Part shown: piece after piece, positions 1 to 7,539 of the stretch
Layout: the number at the start of each line of letters is the position of its first letter
Numbering within the stretch: the first letter of the stretch is position 1
Assembly (NCBI GenBank): GCA_039920865.1
Contig: JBDSCZ010000278.1
Coordinates: 1 to 19,420, forward strand
Length of the DNA stretch: 19,420 nucleotides
Reading direction: 5' to 3'
DNA from: AVCC01 sp039920865
GTDB lineage: Bacteria; Pseudomonadota; Gammaproteobacteria; Burkholderiales; Burkholderiaceae_D
The notes under the pieces: generated by a model
Seen by the model: the letters and a program-made list of their open reading frames with translations, nothing else
What the model was told of the DNA's origin: nothing
Databases searched by the model: none
Translations under genes and position numbers: made by a program

Positions 1-1307
1 TGCAGGCCGGCGAACTGGTACTGAAAACGGTCAATGCCTGCCTGCAGTTCGTGCCGACGCTGGACGGCCGTGCGCTGTTCACGGTGGAAGACCTGAAACA
101 GGCCGACGGCAGCCTGCATCCGGTGCAACAGGCGATGGTCGAATGCCACGGTTCGCAGTGCGGCTTTTGCACGCCGGGTTTCGTGATGTCGCTGTGGAGT
201 TTGTATCTGCAGCACGAAGGCCGACCGGATCTGCTGGCGCGCCGGGAAATCGACACTGCGCTGTCCGGCAACCTGTGCCGCTGCACCGGCTACCGGCCGA
301 TCATCGCCGCCGCCCGGCGCATGGGCCAGCTGCCGCCGGTACCTTTTGACCGTGCGGCGGTCGCGGCGGCGCTGCACGGCCTGCAACGCGACACCCTGTT
401 TTCATACCGCCACAACGGCCAGACTTTCCTGGCTCCGCGCACGCTGGCGCAGCTGGTCGACGCCCGCCAGAGCCATCCGGACGCACTGATCCTGGCCGGT
501 GCCACCGATATCGCTCTCTGGGTCACCAAGCAATTGCGCGAGCTGGACGCGCTGATCTACATCGGCCAGGTGGCCGAACTGCAGACGGTGGCCGGACACG
601 ACGGCCAGATGCTGATCGGCGCCGGCGTCACGCTGAATGATGCGTATGCGGCGCTGTGCCAGCACTATCCGGCGCAATTGTCCGAGCTGTGGCAGCGCTT
701 CGCGTCGGAGCCGATCCGCAATGCCGGCACGCTGGGCGGCAACCTCGCCAACGGCTCGCCGATCGGCGATTCGATGCCGTTCCTGATCGCGCTTGGCAGC
801 CGGATCGTGCTGCGCGGCGCACACGACCAGCGCACGATGGCGCTGGAAGATTTCTACCTCGGCTACCAGAAGAACGCGTTGCAGGCCGGCGAACTGGTCG
901 AGGCAATCCGGGTGCCGCTGCCGTCGGCCACGCTGCGCTTTCGCACCTACAAACTGGCAAAGCGCTTCGACCAGGACATTTCTGCAGTCTGCGCGGCATT
1001 TGCGATCACGCTGGAGGGCGACGCCATCGGCACTGCGCGCATCGCCTTCGGCGGCATGGCCGCGACGCCGCAACGCGCCGCCAAGGCAGAAGCTGCGCTG
1101 CAGGGCCAGGCATGGACCGAAGCCACGCTGCAGGCGGCGATGCTGGCGCTGGCAGACGATTACGCGCCGCTGTCCGACCTGCGCGCCTCCGCCAGATACC
1201 GGATGCGCGCCGCGCAAAACCTGCTGCGTCGCTTCTGGCTGGAAACCCGGCCGGACGCGCCGTTGCCGCCGCAGGCAGTGAATGTATTTTTCAGGGAAGC
1301 GCCATGA
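1..1307 (+). CDS. xdhA: xanthine dehydrogenase small subunit XdhA (5' end outside window)
   Basis: This is the iron-sulfur/FAD subunit of xanthine dehydrogenase. It passes electrons from the molybdenum subunit through two [2Fe-2S] clusters to FAD and NAD+. The reading frame is open from base 3 and runs through the GTG at 51, and the residues before that GTG (GELVLKTVNACLQF) fit the family, so the true start lies upstream of the window. The second 2Fe-2S motif is visible as QCGFCTPG (about 156-179) and GNLCRCTGY (about 264-290). The FAD-binding domain follows, with AGATDIALW (about 499-525) and NAGTLGGNLANGSP (about 720-761), then the CO-dehydrogenase flavoprotein C-terminal domain. The N-terminal plant-ferredoxin cluster is not in view. 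The stop codon overlaps the xdhB start as ATGA, which indicates translational coupling. The identification is secure. Confidence 0.96.
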   Translation, partial: QAGELVLKTVNACLQFVPTLDGRALFTVEDLKQADGSLHPVQQAMVECHGSQCGFCTPGFVMSLWSLYLQHEGRPDLLARREIDTALSGNLCRCTGYRPIIAAARRMGQLPPVPFDRAAVAAALHGLQRDTLFSYRHNGQTFLAPRTLAQLVDARQSHPDALILAGATDIALWVTKQLRELDALIYIGQVAELQTVAGHDGQMLIGAGVTLNDAYAALCQHYPAQLSELWQRFASEPIRNAGTLGGNLANGSPIGDSMPFLIALGSRIVLRGAHDQRTMALEDFYLGYQKNALQAGELVEAIRVPLPSATLRFRTYKLAKRFDQDISAVCAAFAITLEGDAIGTARIAFGGMAATPQRAAKAEAALQGQAWTEATLQAAMLALADDYAPLSDLRASARYRMRAAQNLLRRFWLETRPDAPLPPQAVNVFFREAP

Positions 1308-3706
1308 AGCAGCAAACCGACGCCTTTCTGACGCAAGACGATGCCGCCTGGGCCGAAGTCGGCCGCCCGCACCCGCACGAGTCTGCGCTGTTGCATGTGC
1401 TGGGCGAAGCGACCTATACCGACGACCTGCCGGAACTGCAAGGCACGCTGCATGCGGCGCTTGGCCTGTCGGCGCAGGCGCATGCCAGCATCCGGTCGAT
1501 GAATCTGGATGCAGTCAAAAGCGCGCCCGGCGTGGTCGCGGTGCTGACCGCGGCCGACATCCCCGGCACCAATGACTGCGGCCCGATCGTCCACGGCGAC
1601 GACCCGATCCTGGCCGACCGCCTGGTGCAGTATGTCGGCCAGCCGCTGTTCGCGGTGATCGCGACCAGCCATGATCTGGCGCGGCGTGCGGCGCGCCTGG
1701 CGCAAATCGACTATGAAATATTGCCGGCGATCCTGACCCCGCAGGCGGCGCGCGCCGCGCAATCGTTCGTGCTGCCGCCGATGACATTGCTGCGCGGCGA
1801 TGCGGCGGGCGCACTGGCGTCTGCGCCGCAGCGCGTGCAGGGCACGCTGGAAGTCGGCGGCCAGGAGCATTTTTATCTGGAAGGACAGGTGTCGTACGCG
1901 ATCCCGAAGGAGCAGCAAGGCATGCTGCTGCTGTGCTCGACCCAGCATCCGAGCGAGATGCAGCACGTGCTGGCGCAGGCGCTGAACCTGCCGGCGCACA
2001 ACATCACGGTCGAATGCCGCCGGATGGGCGGCGGTTTCGGCGGCAAGGAGTCGCAATCGGCGCTGTGGGCGGCGGTGGCGGCGGTCGCCGCGCACCGGCT
2101 CAAGCGCCCGGTCAAGCTGCGCGCCGACCGCGACGACGATATGCAAGTCAGCGGCAAGCGCCACTGCTTTTATTACGAATACGAAGTCGGCTTCGATGCC
2201 AGCGGCCGCATCCTCGCGGCCAAGGTCGAGATGGTATTGCGCGCCGGATTCTCGGCCGACCTGTCGGGGCCGGTTGCGACCCGCGCAGTGTGCCATGTCG
2301 ACAATGCGTATTACCTGTCGGATGTCGAGATCCATGCGCTGTGCGGCAAGACCCATACCCAATCGAATACCGCTTTCCGCGGTTTCGGCGGGCCGCAGGG
2401 CGCGCTCGCGATCGAGTACGCGATCGACGACATCGCGCGCACGCTGGGCGTCGACGCGCTGGAGGTACGCAAGATCAATTTCTACGGCCGCAACGAAACC
2501 GAAGGCCGCAACATCACGCCCTACGGCCAGAAGATCGAGGACAACGTGCTGCACGAGCTGCTGGCCGAACTGGAAGCCAGCAGTGCATACCGCGCACGCC
2601 GGGCCGCAACCCGCGCCTTCAACGCCAGCAGCCCGGTGCTGAAGAAGGGCATCGCGGCCACGCCGGTCAAGTTCGGCATCGCGTTCAACGTCACCCACCT
2701 GAATCAGGCCGGCGCGCTGGTGCACGTGTATCTGGACGGCTCGGTGCTGGTCAGTCACGGCGGCACCGAGATGGGCCAGGGCGTCAACACCAAGGTCGCG
2801 CAAGTGGTCGCGCACGAACTCGGCATCGCTCTGGCGCGGGTGCGCTGCACTGCGGCCGACACCGGCAAGGTCGCCAACACCTCGGCCACCGCCGCCTCCA
2901 CCGGCGCCGACCTGAACGGCAAGGCGGCGCAGGATGCGGCACGCCAGATCCGCGCGCGGCTGGCGGCATTCGCGGCGCAGCACTACGGCGCTGCAGGTGG
3001 TGACGCCGCCGATGTCCTCTTTGCCGACGATGTCGTCACGCTCAACGGACAACCCATCCCGTTTGCCGCACTGGTGCAGCAAGCGTATCTGGCGCGGGTC
3101 CAGCTGTGGTCGGACGGTTTCTACGCGACGCCCGGCCTGCACTGGGATGCGGCCAGCATGTGCGGCAGCCCGTTTTCCTACTTTTGCTATGGTGCGGCGG
3201 TGTCCGAAGTGGTGATCGATACCCTGACCGGCGAGTGGAAACTGCTGCGCGCCGACCTGCTGTACGACGTCGGCAATTCGCTCAATCCGGCGATCGACCT
3301 CGGCCAGGTCGAAGGCGGCTTCATCCAGGGCATGGGCTGGCTCACCACCGAGCAACTGGTGTGGAATGCCGACGGCAAACTGATGACGCATGCGCCATCG
3401 ACCTACAAGATCCCGGCCATCTCGGACTGCCCCGACGATTTCCGGGTCCGGCTGTTCAAGAACAGCAACGTGGCCGACAGCATCCACCGCTCCAAGGCCG
3501 CCGGCGAACCGCCGCTGCTGCTGCCATTCTCGGTGTTCTTCGCGATCCGCGATGCGATTGCCAGCGTCGCCGACTACCGGATCAACCCGCCGCTGAACGC
3601 GCCGGCCACCAGCGAGGAAATCCTGAAGGCGCTGGAAGCGGTCGCGTCTTTGCCCCCTCTCCCGCTGGTTGGAGAGGGTTGGGGAGAGGGCGGTGGCCCA
3701 GCGTGA
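1304..3706 (+). CDS. xdhB: xanthine dehydrogenase molybdenum-binding subunit XdhB
   Basis: This is the 800-residue catalytic subunit, which oxidises hypoxanthine and xanthine to urate at a molybdopterin centre. The ATG overlaps the xdhA stop and has AGGGAA at 1293-1298 as ribosome-binding site. An upstream in-frame ATG at 656 lies inside xdhA and is rejected. Visible cofactor and active-site motifs are GQEHFYLEGQ (186-195), MGGGFGGKE ending at Glu249, LRAGFSADLSG with Arg313, AFRGFGGPQG (357-366), GTEMGQGVNTK (487-497) and KAAGEPPLLL with Glu735. Glu735 matches the general-base glutamate of the family, and Glu249 and Arg313 match the substrate-orienting residues. After the normal family ending near residue 780, the last ~20 residues (PPLPLVGEGWGEGGG) are encoded by an intergenic-type repeat, so the C-terminus is unusual. 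Mutation of the original stop is inferred. Confidence 0.97.
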   Translation: MKQQTDAFLTQDDAAWAEVGRPHPHESALLHVLGEATYTDDLPELQGTLHAALGLSAQAHASIRSMNLDAVKSAPGVVAVLTAADIPGTNDCGPIVHGDDPILADRLVQYVGQPLFAVIATSHDLARRAARLAQIDYEILPAILTPQAARAAQSFVLPPMTLLRGDAAGALASAPQRVQGTLEVGGQEHFYLEGQVSYAIPKEQQGMLLLCSTQHPSEMQHVLAQALNLPAHNITVECRRMGGGFGGKESQSALWAAVAAVAAHRLKRPVKLRADRDDDMQVSGKRHCFYYEYEVGFDASGRILAAKVEMVLRAGFSADLSGPVATRAVCHVDNAYYLSDVEIHALCGKTHTQSNTAFRGFGGPQGALAIEYAIDDIARTLGVDALEVRKINFYGRNETEGRNITPYGQKIEDNVLHELLAELEASSAYRARRAATRAFNASSPVLKKGIAATPVKFGIAFNVTHLNQAGALVHVYLDGSVLVSHGGTEMGQGVNTKVAQVVAHELGIALARVRCTAADTGKVANTSATAASTGADLNGKAAQDAARQIRARLAAFAAQHYGAAGGDAADVLFADDVVTLNGQPIPFAALVQQAYLARVQLWSDGFYATPGLHWDAASMCGSPFSYFCYGAAVSEVVIDTLTGEWKLLRADLLYDVGNSLNPAIDLGQVEGGFIQGMGWLTTEQLVWNADGKLMTHAPSTYKIPAISDCPDDFRVRLFKNSNVADSIHRSKAAGEPPLLLPFSVFFAIRDAIASVADYRINPPLNAPATSEEILKALEAVASLPPLPLVGEGWGEGGGPA
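3649..3694. repeat. palindromic repeat, copy 1, read into the xdhB 3' end
   Basis: CCCTCTCCC (3655-3663) faces GGAGAGGG (3671-3678) across a short loop, followed by a second purine-rich GGGGAGAGGG. The CCCTCTCCCGC half is shared with the copies at 3789-3812 and 12820-12847. Here the element is in frame with xdhB and encodes PPLPLVGEGWGEGGG. I recognise this peptide as a common by-product of intergenic repeats being read as protein in Burkholderiales. Confidence 0.75.
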
Positions 3707-3755
3707 TGCCGTCAATCATGTTCATCAAAGTTATTTTTTCTGGTACCGATTGCAC

Positions 3756-3772
3756 GCCGATCCATGATCGGC
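3756..3772. other. small hairpin in the xdhB-xdhC spacer
   Basis: GCCGATC (3756-3762) and GATCGGC (3766-3772) are perfect inverted arms around a CAT loop. No T-run follows, so it is unlikely to be a simple intrinsic terminator. Together with the repeat just downstream it gives the 121-base xdhB-xdhC spacer strong RNA structure. Its function is unknown. Confidence 0.5.
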
Positions 3773-3788
3773 CTCCCTCGCCCCCGGT

Positions 3789-3812
3789 CCCTCTCCCGCA
3801 TGCGGGAGAGGG
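3789..3812. repeat. palindromic repeat, copy 2, in the xdhC leader
   Basis: This is a perfect 24-base palindrome: CCCTCTCCCGCA (3789-3800) followed directly by its reverse complement (3801-3812). The purine-rich right arm and the bases just after it (GAGAGGGGAG, ending at 3815) are the only Shine-Dalgarno-like sequence before the xdhC ATG at 3828. If the palindrome folds in mRNA it could partly hide that site; this is inference. Confidence 0.8.
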
Positions 3813-3827
3813 GAGAAAATCGTTGCA

Positions 3828-4856
3828 ATGACCATCAACTGGCTGCAAGCCCTCTGCGCACTCGACCGGCACCAAACTCCCGCGGTGCTGATCACCGTCG
3901 CGAAAATCGAAGGCTCGTGCCCGCGCGAAGCCGGTGCCAAGATGCTGGTCACCACCGCAGCGCAGTTCGACACCATCGGCGGCGGCCATCTGGAACTGCA
4001 GGCCTGCGCCATCGCACGCGAGATGCTGCACCGGCCAACCGGCACGCTGGAAGCCGAGCGCCGTCTGCAGCGCTGTGCGCTCGGCCCCAGCCTGGGCCAG
4101 TGCTGCGGCGGCGTGGTGCAGCTGGCGTTCGAGCGCATCGACCCGCACACCGACTGGCAACTGCTAGCCGAGCGATTGCAGCAGGGACAGGACAGCTGGC
4201 GCCTGCTGGCGCTGGAGTCGCTCGCGCCAGCCGCGCTGCTTGATGCCGATGCCGATGCCATGCCTGTGCAAGGTGCTGCGCCCGGCTGGCGACCGGCGCT
4301 GGACGCCAGCCCGACCAACAGAATTCAGATGGACGCCGGCGGCGCACGCTGGCTGGTCGACGGCTGCCTGGCGGTGCGTGCGCATCTGCTGCTGTTCGGT
4401 GCCGGCCATGTCGGTGCGGCGCTGGTGCGCGCGCTGGCCGAACTGCCGTGCCGCGTGAGCTGGGTCGATGCCCGCGACAACCAGTTTCCGGCCACGCTGC
4501 CGGCCAACGTCCGGATCGAGGCGACCGACACGCCCGAGGCGCTGGTAGCCGCCGCCGCGCCCGAAAGCTGCTTTCTGGTGATGACCCATGAGCATGCACT
4601 GGACCAGCAATTGGCCGAACAAATTCTGCGCCGCATCGAACAGCGCAACGACGTGCAATGGTTCGGCCTGATCGGCTCGGAAACCAAGCGCGCCCACTTC
4701 AGCCACCGGCTGCAACAGCGCGGGATAGCACCTGACACGCTGGCGCGCATGACCTGCCCGGTCGGCCTGCCCGGCATTGGCGGCAAGCAGCCGGCGGTGA
4801 TCGCCGCCTCGGTTGCCGCGCAACTGTTGCTGGTGTGGGATAAGGTGGATGGTTGA
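3828..4856 (+). CDS. xdhC: xanthine dehydrogenase accessory protein XdhC
   Basis: This 342-residue cytosolic chaperone binds molybdenum cofactor, supports its sulfuration, and loads it into XdhB. The N-terminal XdhC/CoxI domain shows ITVAKIEGSCPREAGAKMLV (about 22-41), GGGHLE (51-56) and the conserved cysteine pair in LGQCCGG (Cys92-Cys93). The C-terminal Rossmann-like XdhC domain begins with LLLFGAGHVGAALVRAL (about 187-203) and ends with GSETKRAHF and CPVGLPGIGGKQPAVIAASVAAQLL-type family signatures. It follows xdhB in the usual xdhABC order, after a 121-base spacer filled with palindromes. The only Shine-Dalgarno candidate is the GGGGAG near 3810-3815, which belongs to the repeat and sits a little far from the ATG. 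Identification is firm; the start is likely but not proven. Confidence 0.95.
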   Translation: MTINWLQALCALDRHQTPAVLITVAKIEGSCPREAGAKMLVTTAAQFDTIGGGHLELQACAIAREMLHRPTGTLEAERRLQRCALGPSLGQCCGGVVQLAFERIDPHTDWQLLAERLQQGQDSWRLLALESLAPAALLDADADAMPVQGAAPGWRPALDASPTNRIQMDAGGARWLVDGCLAVRAHLLLFGAGHVGAALVRALAELPCRVSWVDARDNQFPATLPANVRIEATDTPEALVAAAAPESCFLVMTHEHALDQQLAEQILRRIEQRNDVQWFGLIGSETKRAHFSHRLQQRGIAPDTLARMTCPVGLPGIGGKQPAVIAASVAAQLLLVWDKVDG

Positions 4857-5237
4857 AAATAGCAGTTGGTCTGCAAAGCCCAAGCTGCCGCGCTAGTTGC
4901 AATACCGGATCCTATGAATTTCGAAAAACAGGGTAGTATCAGCTAAAACAGGCATGTTTCCGCGAGGTTTCATTGGGCATGTAAAAATACGTAGTGATGT
5001 ATAAATGTATTACGGTAGCTTGGCGCTGCGCTGGCGAGGCCCAACATTCGTTGGTGAAATTGCAGGTGTCAAATGTTGGAATGTTAGACCTGATCCCGTG
5101 TTTTCGACCCCGTGTTTTCCATTGCATCAAGGCCCTGCGATGGTGAACAAAAAATAGCTGGCCCTCCGAGCGCCACCGCACAGAAGCGCTGTGCATCGCC
5201 ATATAAGCTGAACCCCACCAAGTTCAAGGAGAAAGAA
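4857..5237. other. 381-base spacer upstream of the secreted protein, no gene seen
   Basis: No convincing gene is present. The minus-strand frame over 4939-5202 is low in family-like sequence and has no ribosome-binding site. CCAACATT (5041-5048) and AATGTTGG (5072-5079) form an 8-base inverted repeat, and CCAAC/GTTGG at 5041-5054 offers a competing smaller hairpin. The 11-mer CCCGTGTTTTC occurs twice in tandem near 5095-5120. TATAAG (5202-5207) is a possible -10 box for the following gene, but no matching -35 is evident. Confidence 0.45.
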
Positions 5238-5654
5238 ATGAATATTAAATTTGCCGGCAAAGGCGCTCTGTGCGCCCTCGGTTTTATCACCCTCGGCGCG
5301 ATGTCAGTATCGGCTTTTGCGCAGAGCGCCGAATATCGCCGTGGCTACGATCAGGGCTACCGTGATGGCATCGAGGCACAAGACCGACAAGGTCAACAGG
5401 GCGAGCCGCCTGGACGCATCATCATCGAGGAAGCCAGTTACGGCACCCGCGATGCCGCATGCGATATCCGTGAGACAGTGCAGCAAGCCGTCGGCTGGCG
5501 CCGCAATATTTCGATAGCGGCGACCAACGACCTCTGCGGCGATCCGGCGCCCAATCACTTGAAACGGCTCGAGATAAGGTACCGCTGCGGCAATGGTCCG
5601 GTATTGAGGGCACGAACCCGCGAAGGTAGCAGCGTCACATTGAGCTGCCGATAA
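5238..5654 (+). CDS. small secreted protein with SUEL/galactose-binding-lectin-like domain
   Basis: This 138-residue protein is predicted to be exported. The ATG at 5238 is preceded by AAGGAG (5225-5230) at good spacing, and a classical signal peptide starts there (Lys4/Lys8, hydrophobic core, probable cleavage after AFA28). The open frame extends up to 5112 without coding character. The mature part begins with YRRGYDQGYRDG (33-44), then IIIEEASYGTRDAACD, LCGDPA, LKRLEIRYRCG and VTLSC. Four mature cysteines (75, 100, 117, 137) suggest two disulfides. The pattern A-x-YG...C...GDP...K-x-L-x-(I/V)-x-Y-x-C is that of SUEL-type rhamnose/galactose-binding lectins and of related bacterial exported proteins. 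The assignment rests on motif recall only. It has its own terminator-like stem-loop, so it is probably not part of the xdh operon. Confidence 0.8.
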   Translation: MNIKFAGKGALCALGFITLGAMSVSAFAQSAEYRRGYDQGYRDGIEAQDRQGQQGEPPGRIIIEEASYGTRDAACDIRETVQQAVGWRRNISIAATNDLCGDPAPNHLKRLEIRYRCGNGPVLRARTREGSSVTLSCR

Positions 5655-5690
5655 CAACAGTTACAAATAATTTGCAAATAAGTTGCAAAT

Positions 5691-5728
5691 AATATGGCGC
5701 GATGACCGTAGCGGTGTCGCGCCATATT
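5691..5728 (+). terminator. stem-loop after the secreted protein gene
   Basis: AATATGGCGCGA (5691-5702) and TCGCGCCATATT (5717-5728) are perfect 12-base inverted arms. The 14-base loop contains a further ACCG/CGGT pair. The hairpin lies 36 bases after the stop codon. The T-run after it is poor, so termination or RNA 3'-end protection are both possible. Short TTGCAAATAA direct repeats precede it. Confidence 0.65.
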
Positions 5729-5827
5729 TATGGGCGGATCGGTTCACAATACCAGTAGATCTCAGTAGATGCGCTTGCCGATTCGCCGCACGGAAATTTT
5801 ACTGCTGCCGGAAACGATCGCAGCGCG

Positions 5828-5840
5828 GTTTTGCCAAAAC
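5828..5840. promoter_or_regulatory. possible operator/-35 region upstream of guaD
   Basis: GTTTTG (5828-5833) and CAAAAC (5835-5840) are perfect inverted arms around a single C, 53 bases before the guaD start. TTGCCA (5831-5836), a near-consensus -35 hexamer, overlaps the palindrome, but the -10 box at the expected spacing (around 5855-5860) is weak. A dimeric repressor or activator site is plausible; no regulator family is assigned. Confidence 0.3.
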
Positions 5841-5893
5841 AGCAAGCGGCCACCTCCATTCTGCGTAGTTATTGAGCAACAAGGAAATAGTGT

Positions 5894-7210
5894 ATGTCCA
5901 TCGTCACCGCCAAGCCAAGCACGCCGCAAGCCTACCGCGCCAGCATCCTGCATTTCACGGCTGACCCCGCGCTCGATGACGATGCGTACCAGTGGCATGA
6001 GGACGGGCTGCTGATCGTCGCTGATGGACGGATACAGGCCGCAGGCGACTATGCGCTGCTGCATCCCGGCCTGGCGCCGGAGACGCTCGTGATCGACTAT
6101 CGCGGCAAGCTGATCGTGCCGGGTTTCATCGACACCCATTTGCATTATTCGCAGAGCGACATCATCGCGTCGCCGGCAGCGGGCTTGCTGCCGTGGCTGG
6201 AGCAATACACTTTTCCGGCCGAACGACGCTTTGCCGATCCGCTGCATGCGGCCGAAGTGGCGCGCTTCTTCATTGACCAGCTGCTACGCTGCGGCACCAC
6301 CAGCGCGATGGTGTATTGCACCGTGCATCCTGAATCGGTGGAGGCGTTTTTTGCCGAGAGCGAGGCGCGCAATCTGCGCATGGTGGCGGGCAAGGTGCTG
6401 ATGGATCGCAACTGCCCGGAATTCCTGCGCGACACGGCCGAGGGCGGCGCGCGCGACACCGAAGCGCTGATCAAGCGATGGCACAAGCGCGGCCGCCAGC
6501 TAGTTGCGATCACGCCGCGCTTCGCACCGACTTCCAGTGACGCGCAGCTACAACTGGCGGGCGAACTGGCGCGCGCCTATCCCGACACCTACATCCAGAC
6601 CCATGTCGCCGAAACCACCGACGAAGTGGCGTGGGTGCAACAACTGTTTCCCAGTGCGCGCAGCTATCTGGACGTGTACGACCGGGTCGGCCTGCTGCGC
6701 TCGCGCGCAATGTTCGGACACGGCATCTGGCTTGACGATCACGACTTCAGACACATGGCCGAAAGCCAGGCGGCGATTGCAGTGTGCCCGACTTCCAACC
6801 TGTTCCTCGGTAGCGGCCTGTTCGATTTCGCGCGCGCCGATGCAGCGCAGGTGCTGCTGTCGCTGGCGACCGATGTCGGCGGCGGTACGTCGTTCTCGAT
6901 GCTGCAGACCATGAACGAGGCGTTCAAGGTGGCGCGCATGGGCGGCACCGATCTGCCCGCGCTGCGCATGTTCTACCTGGCCACGCTGGGCGCGGCGCGC
7001 AGCATGCAGCTGGAAGGCACGATCGGCAACTTCGCCGCCGGTTGCGAGGCCGACTTCATCGTGCTCGACCCGCAGGCGACACCGCTGCTGGCACGCCGCA
7101 GCGCGCGCACCGACAGCCTGGAAGAGCTGCTGTTCGCGCTGGCGCTGCTGGGTGACGACCGCAGCGTCGCCGCGACCTATGCTGCCGGGTGCAAGGTGCA
7201 TCAGCGCTGA
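5894..7210 (+). CDS. guaD: guanine deaminase
   Basis: This 438-residue zinc amidohydrolase converts guanine to xanthine and ammonia, feeding the substrate of the neighbouring xanthine dehydrogenase. The metal and active-site motifs of the amidohydrolase fold are intact: PGFIDTHLHYSQ with His82 and His84, THVAE with His237 and Glu240, GHGIWL with His276, and LATDVGGG with Asp327. SNLFLGSGLFD (301-311) is also typical of guanine deaminases. The length is normal for bacterial GuaD. The ATG at 5894 has AAGGA (5881-5885) eight bases upstream. It is on the same strand as xdhABC but separated by the secreted-protein gene and a stem-loop, so it probably has its own promoter. 8-oxoguanine or related deaminase activity cannot be excluded. 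Confidence 0.95.
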   Translation: MSIVTAKPSTPQAYRASILHFTADPALDDDAYQWHEDGLLIVADGRIQAAGDYALLHPGLAPETLVIDYRGKLIVPGFIDTHLHYSQSDIIASPAAGLLPWLEQYTFPAERRFADPLHAAEVARFFIDQLLRCGTTSAMVYCTVHPESVEAFFAESEARNLRMVAGKVLMDRNCPEFLRDTAEGGARDTEALIKRWHKRGRQLVAITPRFAPTSSDAQLQLAGELARAYPDTYIQTHVAETTDEVAWVQQLFPSARSYLDVYDRVGLLRSRAMFGHGIWLDDHDFRHMAESQAAIAVCPTSNLFLGSGLFDFARADAAQVLLSLATDVGGGTSFSMLQTMNEAFKVARMGGTDLPALRMFYLATLGAARSMQLEGTIGNFAAGCEADFIVLDPQATPLLARRSARTDSLEELLFALALLGDDRSVAATYAAGCKVHQR

Positions 7211-7292
7211 GTCAAATTAATATACATCGCACTGTATTTTTAAATACGCAATAAAAATATGCGCAAAACTACATATTTATCGATATACCCGT

Positions 7293-7483
7293 CAATTTTT
7301 TGCTATATCGTAGTTAGCTGTTGAATCGGAATTGCCCACCGACTCCGTTCGCCCTGAGTAACGGCGCAGCAGTGCATCGAAGGGCCAGCTGATCCTTCGA
7401 TACGCGCTACGGGCTACTCAGGACGAACGGAACCTGAGGCAGGCGAAGATTGCAACAGCTAACTATGACATAGCCCAATTTTT
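7293..7483. mobile_element. MITE-like palindromic element with flanking direct repeats
   Basis: The 329-base space between convergent guaD and otsA holds a long imperfect palindrome (7301-7475). Its outer 22 bases at 7302-7323 match the reverse complement of 7453-7474 at 20 of 22 positions (core TAGTTAGCTGTTG). The arms continue inward with CCGTTCGCCCTGAGTA against TACTCAGGACGAACGG, down to CGAAGG/CCTTCG at the centre. The 8-mer CAATTTTT lies directly outside both ends (7293-7300, 7476-7483), like a target-site duplication. It encodes no protein. This is the structure of a miniature inverted-repeat element. The T-rich stretch after the right end could also make it a terminator for guaD. Confidence 0.65.
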
Positions 7484-7497
7484 ACTTTTTTTATACG
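7453..7497 (+). terminator. possible guaD terminator using the palindrome end
   Basis: The right arm of the palindromic element (7453-7474) is followed on the + strand by CAATTTTTACTTTTTTTAT (7476-7494). A transcript from guaD would form a long stem followed by a U-rich tail. No comparable U-tract is present for the opposite otsA transcript, which reads A-rich here. Confidence 0.4.
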
Positions 7498-7539
7498 CGC
7501 TTCAGAGACTGCCATGCGTGCCTCTGGGCTGCATTCGCG

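Noticed and set aside
1160..3715. Long minus-strand open frame opposite xdhB
   Set aside because: It is arginine/glutamine-rich with no family motifs, and xdhB on the + strand is unmistakable. High-GC codon bias keeps the antisense frame open.
4939..5202. Minus-strand 87-codon frame in the spacer after xdhC
   Set aside because: It has no ribosome-binding site, composition unlike the neighbours, and no motif.
5112..5237. Upstream in-frame extension of the secreted protein
   Set aside because: It would bury the signal peptide and lacks a Shine-Dalgarno sequence. The ATG at 5238 has both.
7211..7539. Possible CRISPR or small RNA gene in the repeat-rich spacer
   Set aside because: There are only two inverted arms and no regularly spaced direct repeats. 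The structure is explained better as a palindromic element.
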